Shown here piece by piece: positions 38,796 to 47,255 of a stretch of DNA of 64,000 nt (its first letter is position 1; each line of letters opens with the position of its first letter). A program made the position numbers and the translations under genes. Source of the stretch: Thermosipho sp. (in: thermotogales) (GTDB lineage Bacteria > Thermotogota > Thermotogae > Thermotogales > Fervidobacteriaceae). Below the pieces are notes generated by a model. It ran no database searches. It saw only the letters and a program-made list of their open reading frames with translations, and was not told the origin of the DNA. The stretch covers positions 27,243-91,242 of the forward strand of contig JACDNZ010000007.1 in assembly GCA_017656345.1 (NCBI GenBank), given 5' to 3'.

Positions 38796-40028
38796 TCATT
38801 TTATCAACACGAAGCCAAAATCATTTACATTTGTGCCGGTAGGTCCAGTTTTTAATAAATCACCTGATAAAAGCAAAGCATTATATGTATCATTGTTTTC
38901 TAGGAATTCATATGGATCTTTTCCCAGTTCTTTTATCTTCTTTACGGTATTTCCATCAACAATTCCACCCGCAGCATCGGTAGGACCATCGGTCCCATCT
39001 GTACCTACTGAAGCCACCACCACGTCTTTCATACCCTCTATTTCAATTGCAGCTGAAAAAGCAAGCTCCTGATTCCTTCCACCTTTACCAAAACCTTTTA
39101 CTTTCACAACAGTTTCTCCTCCAAAAATTACACATGCAGGTTTTTCAAAAGTTGTCTGATTCAAACTTTTAGCAATACTTGCTATAAATCGTCCTGCTTC
39201 TCTTGCTTCACAATTTAATTGAGTAGTCAAAACATACGTATTAAACCCCTCATTTTGAGCAAACCTTGCAAGTGTTCTACATGCGACATCTACACTACCA
39301 ACTATATAATGAATAGCATTATCAATTTTTTTTGGTGTTTCTTTTTCAAGTACCTTTTGAATCCTCTGAGAAATTTCTAAGTTATATTTTTTAACAATCT
39401 TTAAAGCCTCTTCATTTGTAGTAATATCAGGATATGCTGGTCCAGAAGCAATAGATTCAAGTCTATCACCTAAAACATCTGACAAAACAAGTGCGGTAAT
39501 TTTAGTGGGCGAAATGATTTTTGCAAATTTCCCACCCTTTACTTTTGAAAGTCTTTTCCTTATCGTGTTAATTTCAACTATATCTGCTCCAGACTTTAAC
39601 AATTGCTTGGTTATATTCTGAATATCCTCAAAACTTATCCCATCTTCAGGATATTCAAATAATGCTGAACCACCACCCGAAATCAAAAATATTAAATGAT
39701 CATTTTCTGACAAACCACTGAATTTATCAAGAGCATACTTTGTAGCTCTTAAGGAATTTTCATCAGGAATTGGGTGACCAGCTTCAAAAATTTCAAAATT
39801 ACTTATTTCCCCCATCGAATGTTCATATTTTGTTATAACAATTCCATATTTTACGTTCAGTACTTCTGTAGCAGCTTTTGCCATTCTCCAAGCTGCTTTA
39901 CCAATAGCAAGAACATATACATCCTCTTTAATTTCGAGTTCCATAAGCTTATCTTTTACCTGTTTTTCAGGTAAAATTTCTTTTATAGTATTTTCAACGA
40001 GTTTTCTTGCAATCTGTTTTAAATTCAT
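38796..40028 (-). CDS. Glycerate 2-kinase (MOFRL family)
   Basis: Phosphorylates D-glycerate to 2-phosphoglycerate. 410 aa with the family's N-terminal domain (YVLAIGKAAWRMAKAA, AGHPIPDENSL, LISGGGSALFEYP) and C-terminal MOFRL domain (FGGETVVKVKGFGKGGRNQE, GTDGTDGPTDAAGG). ATG at 40028 chosen for AAGGGG upstream; an earlier in-frame start adds six residues. Links serine/glycerate metabolism to glycolysis together with the neighbouring dehydrogenase. Confidence 0.94.
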   Translation of the reverse strand: MNLKQIARKLVENTIKEILPEKQVKDKLMELEIKEDVYVLAIGKAAWRMAKAATEVLNVKYGIVITKYEHSMGEISNFEIFEAGHPIPDENSLRATKYALDKFSGLSENDHLIFLISGGGSALFEYPEDGISFEDIQNITKQLLKSGADIVEINTIRKRLSKVKGGKFAKIISPTKITALVLSDVLGDRLESIASGPAYPDITTNEEALKIVKKYNLEISQRIQKVLEKETPKKIDNAIHYIVGSVDVACRTLARFAQNEGFNTYVLTTQLNCEAREAGRFIASIAKSLNQTTFEKPACVIFGGETVVKVKGFGKGGRNQELAFSAAIEIEGMKDVVVASVGTDGTDGPTDAAGGIVDGNTVKKIKELGKDPYEFLENNDTYNALLLSGDLLKTGPTGTNVNDFGFVLIK

Positions 40029-40042
40029 AAAACTCAACCCCT

Positions 40043-40903
40043 TCATTCATTATTATGTAGATTCAAATTTCTAACACTATTTCTCATCTTCCCAAGATTA
40101 TACAGCTCTTTAACAATTTTTACTTTTTCCTGATCTTCATCACTTAAATCAATATTATTAATTATTTTTTTGAGGATTCTATCAATATCATAATAATTTA
40201 ATCCTAAAGCTTCTTCATCTGTTAACCCCGGAATTAAATCAGGAGAAGCAGGTTTTTTGATTATTTTTTCGGGAACCTCCAATTGCTTTGCAAGTTCGTA
40301 TATTTCCGTTTTAAATAAATGCATTATTGGTTCAATATCGGTTGAATCATCTCCCCATTTTACATATAATCCCGTCAAAAATTCCGTTCTATTTGTTGTC
40401 CCAACAACTGCATAATTCCTTGCTTCGGCTTCCTTATACAAATAAACCATCCTCACCCTATGTTTTGCTCTATAATATGAAAGTCCTTTTAAAAATTCCG
40501 AATCATCTGTTCCAAAAACATCCATCTCGTACGGGTTTGTTATTCTTTCATATTTTTTCCACTTTTCTTTTGCATATTTCGCTCTAATTTTCCAGGGAAT
40601 CAATTTAGCAGGTGGAAAATATTTATATATTCCAAGAGCTTTTAAAATTGAAGTAATATTTTTCACTTCATAGTCTACTCCAAAATGATCACAAACCAAT
40701 TTAGCATCTCTTACACTTTCAGGAGAACTATCTCTTTCAGGCAATATATAACATTTTATTTTTGTTTTATCAATTGTTTTAACTAATAACCCTAAAACCA
40801 CAGCAGAATCAATTCCACCACTTACTCCTAAAACGGTTCCCGAAAAATTATTTTCCTTTAACGTGTTACTAATAAAATTTATAATTTTTTCTTCATCAAT
40901 CAT
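40043..40903 (-). CDS. nadE: NAD synthetase (ammonia-type)
   Basis: Amidates nicotinate adenine dinucleotide to NAD. 286 aa with the P-loop VLGVSGGIDSAVVLGLL and the GTTNRTEFLTG and LIPGLTDEEALG segments. It lacks a glutaminase domain, so it uses ammonia. The insert KLIPWKIRAKYAKEKWKKYER is longer than in E. coli NadE. Overlaps dnaJ by one base. Confidence 0.92.
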   Translation of the reverse strand: MIDEEKIINFISNTLKENNFSGTVLGVSGGIDSAVVLGLLVKTIDKTKIKCYILPERDSSPESVRDAKLVCDHFGVDYEVKNITSILKALGIYKYFPPAKLIPWKIRAKYAKEKWKKYERITNPYEMDVFGTDDSEFLKGLSYYRAKHRVRMVYLYKEAEARNYAVVGTTNRTEFLTGLYVKWGDDSTDIEPIMHLFKTEIYELAKQLEVPEKIIKKPASPDLIPGLTDEEALGLNYYDIDRILKKIINNIDLSDEDQEKVKIVKELYNLGKMRNSVRNLNLHNNE

Positions 40904-42015
40904 TATTTCCCTCTCAACTTTGCAATTTCCTCAAGTAATTTTCTCTCAGTCTTAGATACTCTCCTCGGAATCTCAATTTTGATCCTCAAAATTAAATCTC
41001 CTCTTTTACCAGTTCTCATATCTGGTAACCCTTCCTTATACACATAAATTTCTTCACCATGCTGGACTCCTGCTGGAATTTTGACTTCCTTTTCTTCACC
41101 ATCTGGCATTTTCAATTTTATTTTAGTACCCAAAATCGCTTCAATATAATCTATTGTTAAGTCTTTTATAAGATTTTTGCCCTGCCTAATAAACCCAGAA
41201 GTTCCTACTACTCTTACACGTACATAAAGATCTCCATATTCTCCACCATTGTAACCTGCATTTCCAGCACCAACAACTCTTAAAATAACTCCATCCTCGA
41301 CCCCTGCTGGTATTTTCACATTCACTTTATGACGTTTTTTTACACGTCCTGAGCCTCCACAAACATGACAAGTTTCACCAGGTATTTTTCCTGTTCCACC
41401 ACATTGATTACAGGTATATTGGTTTACAATTACACCTAAAAATGTTCTTCTTTCTTCTCTTACTGTACCTGTACCATGACACTTTGGACATGTAACCCAA
41501 CCACTGCCAGGTTCAATACCCTCCCCATTACAATGATAACATACTTCATATCTATCATATTCTAAGGGAACAGTTGTACCTGTAAATAATTCTTCAAATG
41601 AAACATCAACCGATATATTTATATCTTCTCCTCTTTTGGGCCTTTTTTGACTTCTTCTTGAAGAAGTTCTTTGATTTCCAAAGAAAATGTTGAAAATATC
41701 ATTGTTTATAAAATCTCCAAAATCTCTGAAAATATCCTCAAAATCTCCAAATCCTCTAAATCCTCCAAATCCTTCTGCGTTTGGTGGTACATCACCAACA
41801 TAACCATATCTATCATACATTGCCCTCTTTTCAGGATCTGACAATACTTCATATGCTTCCTGGATTTCTTTGAATTTTTGTTCTGCTTCTTTTTTATTTT
41901 CATGATGTTTATCTGGATGCCATTTCTTTATCAACTGTTTATACGCTTTCCTAATTTCATCTTCCGTTGCATTTCGCGAAACTCCTAAAATCTCATAATA
42001 ATCTTTTTTTGGCAT
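40903..42015 (-). CDS. dnaJ: Chaperone DnaJ (Hsp40)
   Basis: Co-chaperone that stimulates DnaK, 370 aa. J domain with the HPD motif ([13 protein letters not shown]), Gly/Phe-rich linker ([13 protein letters not shown]), four CxxCxGxG zinc repeats ([32 protein letters not shown]) and the C-terminal client-binding domain. Follows grpE by four bases. No dnaK lies between grpE and dnaJ, as in other Thermotogales. Confidence 0.97.
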   Translation of the reverse strand: MPKKDYYEILGVSRNATEDEIRKAYKQLIKKWHPDKHHENKKEAEQKFKEIQEAYEVLSDPEKRAMYDRYGYVGDVPPNAEGFGGFRGFGDFEDIFRDFGDFINNDIFNIFFGNQRTSSRRSQKRPKRGEDINISVDVSFEELFTGTTVPLEYDRYEVCYHCNGEGIEPGSGWVTCPKCHGTGTVREERRTFLGVIVNQYTCNQCGGTGKIPGETCHVCGGSGRVKKRHKVNVKIPAGVEDGVILRVVGAGNAGYNGGEYGDLYVRVRVVGTSGFIRQGKNLIKDLTIDYIEAILGTKIKLKMPDGEEKEVKIPAGVQHGEEIYVYKEGLPDMRTGKRGDLILRIKIEIPRRVSKTERKLLEEIAKLRGK

Positions 42016-42019
42016 TCAT

Positions 42020-42595
42020 TCACCTCCTTGGTTTGACTGTTACTTTGACTTTTGCTGGTTTAATTACCCTATCTTTAAATTTATAACCATCCTCTACTAC
42101 TTCAATTATCGAGTACTCTTCTTTATCTTCAACTTCAACCTTCTCAACAGCTTCATGTTCAAACGGATCAAATTTATCACCAACTTTTATTTCTTTCAAA
42201 CCTAAGTTGTCCAAAATTTTTTTCAAATTTTTATAAATTAACTCCACTCCCTTGAAAAAGTTAGTATCTTTTACCTCTTCTTCCACATTTCCAAAGGCTC
42301 TTTTAAAATCATCTATCACTGTTATAAATTTTTCAACTATTCTACCTGTTACTGTTACCACTATTTGATCTTTTTCTTTCTGCACATCTTTCTTGTAATT
42401 TTCAAATTGTGACTTTAAGATTCTTGCATAATTCTCAAATTCCTTTAATTGATTTTCAAGTTCAACAATTTTTTCTTCCATCTCTTTTATAATTTTCTCA
42501 TTTTTTTCATCTAACTTTTCGTCTTTACCTTTTATTTCAACTTCATTATCTTGCTTAATTTTTGCATCTTTCAATTCTTCTTTTCTTTTCTCCAT
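42020..42595 (-). CDS. grpE: Nucleotide exchange factor GrpE
   Basis: Releases ADP from DnaK. 191 aa: a long charged coiled coil (residues 1-100, KEELKDAKIKQDNEVEIK onward), then the beta domain with KVGDKFDPFEHEAVEKVE and the conserved end DRVIKPAKVKV. Lies between hrcA (13-base gap) and dnaJ. Confidence 0.95.
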   Translation of the reverse strand: MEKRKEELKDAKIKQDNEVEIKGKDEKLDEKNEKIIKEMEEKIVELENQLKEFENYARILKSQFENYKKDVQKEKDQIVVTVTGRIVEKFITVIDDFKRAFGNVEEEVKDTNFFKGVELIYKNLKKILDNLGLKEIKVGDKFDPFEHEAVEKVEVEDKEEYSIIEVVEDGYKFKDRVIKPAKVKVTVKPRR

Positions 42596-42608
42596 ACTCC
42601 CACCTCCA

Positions 42609-43622
42609 TTATTGAATATTTCTTGAAACTACTGTAAAATATTCCGTTAATCTATTCACAACATACTCTATACTTTCAAATACTTTATCATAATCACTAA
42701 ATTTATCAAATATTACTGCTATTCTTCCTACTTCCCTATTTCCAACAAAATACGGTACTATCACTATTGTATATTGTTCAAAATTTCTAATATTGTGTTC
42801 TTTACCAATGTAAATTCCTTCACCTAAATTAAAAACCTGAGCATAAAAATCAGAAGAAGTAGAAAATCTAATAATTTCCTTTAATTTATTTTCATCAAAC
42901 CTTTTTGCATTAATTAAATTAAAAACACCATCTGTTATATAATCTTCATATTTCTCGGAAGCAATTCTTTCAGAAAGTTCTATAAATTCTTTCAATCTTC
43001 CACTTGCCCAGGAAAATTTTTCAACCATTTCCCTCAATTTTAGTTTAAAATCACTCAAAAATGCTGATTGTAAACTCTTGTTCAAAAATTCTTCTATATC
43101 TTCAATGTTATAAATTTCAAAATGTTGAATTGGTAAAACAGTTGTTAAACCAAGTTCCGTTATAATATTTACAATCGAAAAACTATTGGTAACTGGAGTC
43201 AAAACAATCCTTCGAATCCTTAAATTCATAGGACTTGGCTTCTCAATTATCACGAAACTCTTTGTTGTGGTTGATAAAAGTTTTGCAGCCCCCTGGATAA
43301 CCTTATCGAGGTCCCCAATTGGGAAATTCATAGTTGTATCTACAGATGTACTCTTCTTTTTAGTTTCCTGTCTTATTTTTATAATTTCGTTTACATAAAA
43401 TCTAAGCCCTTTATCTGTAGGAATTCTTCCAGCAGAAGTATGCGGTTGAAAGATATATCCTAAATAATCTAATTTTCTTAAATCATTTCTTACTGTTGCT
43501 CCACTCCAATTTAAATTCGTCGACTCCAAAACTTTTTTAGAACTTACTGGTACACCCGTTTTTACGTATTCTCTAACAACACAATAAAGGATCTTTTCCT
43601 GTCTATCTGAAAGATCCCTCAT
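42609..43622 (-). CDS. hrcA: Heat-inducible transcription repressor HrcA
   Basis: Represses class I heat-shock genes by binding CIRCE. 337 aa: N-terminal winged helix (RQEKILYCVVREYVKTGVPVSSKKV; NWSGATVRNDLRKLDYLGYI; PHTSAGRIPTDKGLRFYV), then a GAF-like dimer domain and the C-terminal segment ending KVFESIEYVVNRLTEYF. Its own gene is preceded by a consensus promoter and a CIRCE element, so it is autoregulated and co-controls groES-groEL at the left end of this window. Confidence 0.97.
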   Translation of the reverse strand: MRDLSDRQEKILYCVVREYVKTGVPVSSKKVLESTNLNWSGATVRNDLRKLDYLGYIFQPHTSAGRIPTDKGLRFYVNEIIKIRQETKKKSTSVDTTMNFPIGDLDKVIQGAAKLLSTTTKSFVIIEKPSPMNLRIRRIVLTPVTNSFSIVNIITELGLTTVLPIQHFEIYNIEDIEEFLNKSLQSAFLSDFKLKLREMVEKFSWASGRLKEFIELSERIASEKYEDYITDGVFNLINAKRFDENKLKEIIRFSTSSDFYAQVFNLGEGIYIGKEHNIRNFEQYTIVIVPYFVGNREVGRIAVIFDKFSDYDKVFESIEYVVNRLTEYFTVVSRNIQ

Positions 43623-43651
43623 TTTTTCACCTCACTTTATTATCACTTTGC

Positions 43652-43678
43652 TTATCACTCTCATGTTGTGTCTGCTAA
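43652..43678 (-). promoter_or_regulatory. CIRCE element upstream of hrcA
   Basis: TTATCACTC-N9-GTCTGCTAA on the plus strand. The left half is identical to the copy upstream of groES; the right half has two mismatches to consensus. It lies one base downstream of the -10, across the transcription start. Confidence 0.88.
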
Positions 43679-43679
43679 T

Positions 43680-43708
43680 AGTATAACATAAAAAAATAAT
43701 ATAGTCAA
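43680..43708 (-). promoter_or_regulatory. Promoter of the hrcA operon
   Basis: On the minus strand TTGACT (43708-43703), 17-bp spacer, TATACT (43685-43680), directly followed by CIRCE. Confidence 0.85.
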
Positions 43709-43714
43709 ATAAAA

Positions 43715-43742
43715 AACTAGGCATCCATATGGATGCCTAGTT
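43715..43742 (-). terminator. Terminator after niaP
   Basis: Eleven-bp stem ACTAGGCATCC/GGATGCCTAGT with loop ATAT, followed on the minus strand by TTTTTTATTT. The niaP stop codon lies inside the stem. It lies just upstream of the hrcA promoter and insulates it. Confidence 0.88.
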
Positions 43743-45005
43743 AACTGATAATTGTTTGGTTTCTTTACCCAAGATCAATACCACTATCCCAGAAACTATT
43801 GATATTAACGAAATTACTACTAAAGCCGATATAATTGATTTGTCAACAAAATATCCTGTAAAAAACGGAGCGATTATCCCTGCAATTCTTGCCATTGCAC
43901 CCGCAAATCCATTTGCCGTTCCTCTAAAAGAAGTTGGGAACAACTCGGGGGTATACGCGTAAACAAGCCCCCAAACTCCCAACGTGAAAAATGAAATAAC
44001 CAACATTATTAGCAGAAAAGAAACATTTCCAGAAACAAATGGTAATAATAAAGATGCCAGTCCCATTCCAATAAAATAAGTTGTTAATGTAGGTTTTCTT
44101 CCCCATTTTTCAATTAAATATGCGACAGACAAATAACCTGGTAACTGAGCTAGATAAATATAAAATGTGTACCATTTTGCCTTGGTAATCGTAATTCCAA
44201 GTTGAGAAATAAATATTTTTGGCGCCCATGAGAAAAGAGCATAATAAACAAAACTAACTACAAACCACGAGACTAATACCAAGATCGTTTCTCTAATATG
44301 AACCTTTTTAAACAAAGCTCCAAAAGTAATTTTAGTTTTTTCAATTTCTTCGATTTCACTATCTATTTTTCCAAATCTTTTTTCAAGTTCTTCTTTACCA
44401 TATTTCTTGAATACATATTTTGGAGATTCTTTTTCAAAAAATAGTGGAACAAGTGCAAATATTCCTAAAAAGAAAATATAAAAATTCCATCGCCAACCAT
44501 ATACCTGTCCAATCGTTACCGCAAACAACGCAATCAAAATACTTCCAATTGCCCAACTTGCTTCCAGTAGTACCAAATATCTTCCTCTTATTTTTATTGA
44601 AGTATATTCTGAAAGATAAGTATTGACTGACGGAAGAAGTCCTCCATATCCAAAACCAGATAAAAACCTTAAAAGCAAAGCCATTTTATATGAAGTAGAT
44701 GCACCAAACAACGTAGTAAAAACTATGGATAATAATAGATAAAATATTGTTCCAGTTTTTCTACCAAAATAGTCAAGTACAATTCCTGAAAAAAGGGCAC
44801 CAAAAAGCATTCCTAAAAAGGTTGAACTGATCAAAGAACTGCTTGCTGTTGTAGTTAAATTCCATTCAGTTGCTATATCAGGAATAGCGAAAGGCATTAC
44901 CATAACACCAGCAGCTCCAATAATCCAAAATATTGAGGTAATACCCAGAAGTGCTTTTTGATGTCTTTTTGAAATAAGTTTTTCGACTACTTCGTCTATT
45001 TTCAT
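43737..45005 (-). CDS. niaP: MFS transporter, probable niacin permease NiaP
   Basis: 422 aa, 12 membrane segments of the major facilitator superfamily. Motif A copies LDYFGRKTG and LIEKWGRKP are present, and PELFPTSFRGTANGFAGAMAR is typical of the sugar-porter-like clade that includes NiaP. ATGA overlap with niaR makes uptake of nicotinate or nicotinamide the best explanation. Specificity inferred from context. Confidence 0.82.
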   Translation of the reverse strand: MKIDEVVEKLISKRHQKALLGITSIFWIIGAAGVMVMPFAIPDIATEWNLTTTASSSLISSTFLGMLFGALFSGIVLDYFGRKTGTIFYLLLSIVFTTLFGASTSYKMALLLRFLSGFGYGGLLPSVNTYLSEYTSIKIRGRYLVLLEASWAIGSILIALFAVTIGQVYGWRWNFYIFFLGIFALVPLFFEKESPKYVFKKYGKEELEKRFGKIDSEIEEIEKTKITFGALFKKVHIRETILVLVSWFVVSFVYYALFSWAPKIFISQLGITITKAKWYTFYIYLAQLPGYLSVAYLIEKWGRKPTLTTYFIGMGLASLLLPFVSGNVSFLLIMLVISFFTLGVWGLVYAYTPELFPTSFRGTANGFAGAMARIAGIIAPFFTGYFVDKSIISALVVISLISIVSGIVVLILGKETKQLSVN

Positions 45006-45511
45006 TTCCCCACTCCTTTTATAAGATATTTTTCAATTGATCTTAAAACATTCTCCATTGTTTTTCTATCAGGAGCTTCAATAGTATGAATATGAACACC
45101 ACCTGACAATTCCAGTAATGGCGTAGCATGAGTTGATTCCATAAGCGCAATAAACCTTGAAACATCATCATTGGACGCAATATCAAGTCGCCCCCTAATT
45201 TCACCATAAATAGGATGTTCGACAATAATATCTATTACCTTACCTCCAGCGTTTACAATGGATAGCAATTCGTTATATATTTCATCAGAGTTGTGTTTAA
45301 CAGCAACCATTTTTCTAATTTTTCCCTTAGTGTTTTCTAAAATGTAACCATCTCTTGTAGAAAAAATTTTATAACCTTTAGTTTTTAAAATAGATACATA
45401 CTGAACAATAGCTTGTCTACTCACCCCTAACATTTCTGCAAGTTCTCTTCCCTTCATTGGCACACTTGAATTCGACAATATTTCAATTATTTTTTTCAAA
45501 TTTCCTTTCAT
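45002..45511 (-). CDS. niaR: Niacin-responsive repressor NiaR
   Basis: 169 aa: N-terminal HTH_11 winged helix (ELAEMLGVSRQAIVQYVSILK) and a C-terminal 3H domain named for three conserved histidines (AVKHNSDE, VEHPIYGEI, STHATPL...GGVHIHTI). NiaR binds nicotinate with a bound metal and represses NAD salvage and niacin transport genes. Co-transcribed with niaP, which it presumably controls. GAGGTGAT precedes the ATG. Confidence 0.92.
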   Translation of the reverse strand: MKGNLKKIIEILSNSSVPMKGRELAEMLGVSRQAIVQYVSILKTKGYKIFSTRDGYILENTKGKIRKMVAVKHNSDEIYNELLSIVNAGGKVIDIIVEHPIYGEIRGRLDIASNDDVSRFIALMESTHATPLLELSGGVHIHTIEAPDRKTMENVLRSIEKYLIKGVGK

Positions 45512-45529
45512 TTTATCACCTCAGAAAAA

Positions 45530-45558
45530 ATTTTACAATATCTTACAGCAGATGTCAA
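45530..45558 (-). promoter_or_regulatory. Promoter of niaR-niaP
   Basis: On the minus strand TTGACA (45558-45553), 17-bp spacer, TAAAAT (45535-45530). Strong match. Confidence 0.8.
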
Positions 45559-45581
45559 TATATGCCACAAAATATTAAAAA

Positions 45582-45600
45582 GTTGTACCATTAATACAAC
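45582..45600 (-). promoter_or_regulatory. Inverted repeat upstream of the niaR promoter
   Basis: Perfect GTTGTA-N7-TACAAC, 24 bases upstream of the -35. Could be a regulator site, possibly for NiaR itself, though repressor sites usually overlap the promoter. Confidence 0.3.
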
Positions 45601-45813
45601 GCTATTAATCGCAAAATCTTTCTTCGAAAACTATTTGATTATTATACTTTAACTTTTTAAATCCCGGTAAAAAAACAAAAGGAATGGAAACCTACAACTA
45701 ATTGGAAGAAATTAAATAATTGGAAGTAATATTTCTGAAAGAATTTTTTATCAAACTTATCATTAAAAATTTTCATCAATTTGAGTCTATTTCTTCATAC
45801 CTTTTTTAAACAA

Positions 45814-45840
45814 AAAGGCTCCAAAATCTAAGGAGCCTTT
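45814..45840 (-). terminator. Terminator after slyD
   Basis: Nine-bp stem AAAGGCTCC/GGAGCCTTT with a nine-base loop, followed on the minus strand by TTGTTTAAAAAA. Eleven bases past the stop codon. Confidence 0.82.
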
Positions 45841-45850
45841 GAAAGTTCAT

Positions 45851-46270
45851 TTATTCAATTGAAATAAGTTCAACTTCAAATATTAGATTCTTTCCAGCCA
45901 ACGGATGATTCGCGTCTAAAAAAACAGTTTCTTCTTTTATGTCTGACACTCTTACCACAAAATTATTCCCATCTGGTTGATGAACTTCTAAATATTCACC
46001 TATTGAAATACCCTCAGGAAGCCTGCTTTTATCAACTGGAAAAATTAATTCTTCTCTAATTGGACCATATGCTTTTTCAAAAGGAACGTTAATTGTCTTT
46101 TTTTCACCTATTTCCATACCAATAACCCCTTCTTCAAAACCAGGAATTACTTGATTATTTCCTACAACAAATTCCAACGGCTCTTTTCCAATTGAACTAT
46201 CAAACACTTCTCCATTTTCAAATTTTCCAACATAATGGACTTTAATAGTATCTCCTTTTTTCACACCCAT
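45851..46270 (-). CDS. slyD: FKBP-type peptidyl-prolyl isomerase, SlyD-like
   Basis: 139 aa. FKBP core MGVKKGDTIKVHYVGKFENG, then the IF (insert-in-flap) domain starting AYGPIREELIFPVDKSRLP, then return to FKBP (HPLAGKNLIFEVEL). This layout is SlyD, a folding helper. The His-rich metal tail of E. coli SlyD is missing. Start at 46270 chosen for GAGGTGAT upstream; an in-frame extension of 19 residues lacks a site and would cross the promoter. Confidence 0.93.
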   Translation of the reverse strand: MGVKKGDTIKVHYVGKFENGEVFDSSIGKEPLEFVVGNNQVIPGFEEGVIGMEIGEKKTINVPFEKAYGPIREELIFPVDKSRLPEGISIGEYLEVHQPDGNNFVVRVSDIKEETVFLDANHPLAGKNLIFEVELISIE

Positions 46271-46300
46271 GTTTATCACCTCACTAGTATTGATAAATTC

Positions 46301-46329
46301 ATTATACACTATATAAATAAAAAACACAA
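46301..46329 (-). promoter_or_regulatory. Promoter of slyD
   Basis: On the minus strand TTGTGT (46329-46324), 17-bp spacer, TATAAT (46306-46301). A TATAAT at 46337-46342 on the plus strand probably serves the divergent DHH gene, so the two promoters overlap. Confidence 0.7.
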
Positions 46330-46361
46330 ATTGATATATAATTATTGTGAGGTGATATATA

Positions 46362-47255
46362 ATGGATTTGACTTATTTAAAGGCGTTTGTTAAAAATAAA
46401 AAAATTTTACATACTACACATGTAAATCCCGATTGTGATGGAATAGCCTCAATTTATTGGGGATTAATGCTTTTTGGCGGAAATTACTATCTGCCAGAAA
46501 TAATCCTTAGAACATCAAAAGGACTTGCACAAAAACTTAATTTAAATGACAAAAAAGATATCGATTTTGAAAGTTATGATTTATATTTTATATATGACAC
46601 TGAGAAAAGAGAGTATGTGGATTTTCTTCCAGAAGAAAAACCATATATACTTTTCGATCACCATCACATGAGAGATCAACAATTTATTAAAAAAGCATTA
46701 AACACATATATTATTGAATCAAGTGCAAATGTAGTTAATTTGTATGAACTCTCTTTAAAACATAATATAACTTTAAACGATGATGTCTTATTTTCATTTG
46801 CCGTAGCTTTATACACTGATACTATAATGTTTAAAACGGCTAGAAAAAAAGAGTTTCATTACTTTGCTGATTTTCTCTCAAAGCATAAATTTGAAGAAAT
46901 AACTGACACAATTTATGCTAAACCAATTGATCACGAAAAGTTTAAAAAAGTTGTAAAGGATCTGAGAATCATTTCTATTAACAATTTACGTGTAGGGATT
47001 TCTGAATTCGAAAATGAGGTACTGTTTTATTCATTTATTGAAGGATTATTCGATGTACTTTCAATTGACGTTTTGATAGGTATTTTGCCTCCAGGAATTA
47101 AAATTCACATGAAGAAAAAGCACATTCAGAAAATTTATCACAAACTACTTATTCCTCTCCAAAAAGACCTTGGTATAATTAGATTTCAGGGATTTTGGTA
47201 TGGTTTTTATAACTACCAGAAAATTATCAAAGCTTTAGAAAAATACGAAAATTAA
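46362..47255 (+). CDS. DHH-family phosphoesterase
   Basis: 297 aa. Motif I THVNPDCDGIAS, a later DT in LYFIYDTEKRE, and the DHH motif as FDHHHMRD mark a manganese-dependent phosphoesterase of the NrnA/oligoribonuclease type. The C-terminal DHHA1 half is divergent (no clear GGxxxAxG motif), so substrate could be nanoRNA, pAp or another phosphodiester. GAGGTGAT before the ATG. Its 3' end overlaps the converging MFS gene by four bases. Confidence 0.8.
   Translation: MDLTYLKAFVKNKKILHTTHVNPDCDGIASIYWGLMLFGGNYYLPEIILRTSKGLAQKLNLNDKKDIDFESYDLYFIYDTEKREYVDFLPEEKPYILFDHHHMRDQQFIKKALNTYIIESSANVVNLYELSLKHNITLNDDVLFSFAVALYTDTIMFKTARKKEFHYFADFLSKHKFEEITDTIYAKPIDHEKFKKVVKDLRIISINNLRVGISEFENEVLFYSFIEGLFDVLSIDVLIGILPPGIKIHMKKKHIQKIYHKLLIPLQKDLGIIRFQGFWYGFYNYQKIIKALEKYEN

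Larger units (their letters stand above)
45512..45850. other. 339-base intergenic region between slyD end and niaR start
   Basis: Holds, from left to right: the niaR promoter (45530-45558), an inverted repeat GTTGTA-N7-TACAAC (45582-45600), two copies of TAATTGGAAG 18 bp apart (45699 and 45717), and the slyD terminator at the right end. No coding potential seen in the middle. Confidence 0.7.

Noticed and set aside
40903..42595. Missing dnaK between grpE and dnaJ as a possible deletion
   Set aside because: The four-base grpE-dnaJ spacing is clean, and other Thotogales keep dnaK elsewhere, so this is normal gene order for the group.
45681..45691. GGAATGGAAAC, reminiscent of the 3' end of some Thermotogales CRISPR repeats
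   Set aside because: Only one copy, no spacer-repeat periodicity and no cas genes in the window.
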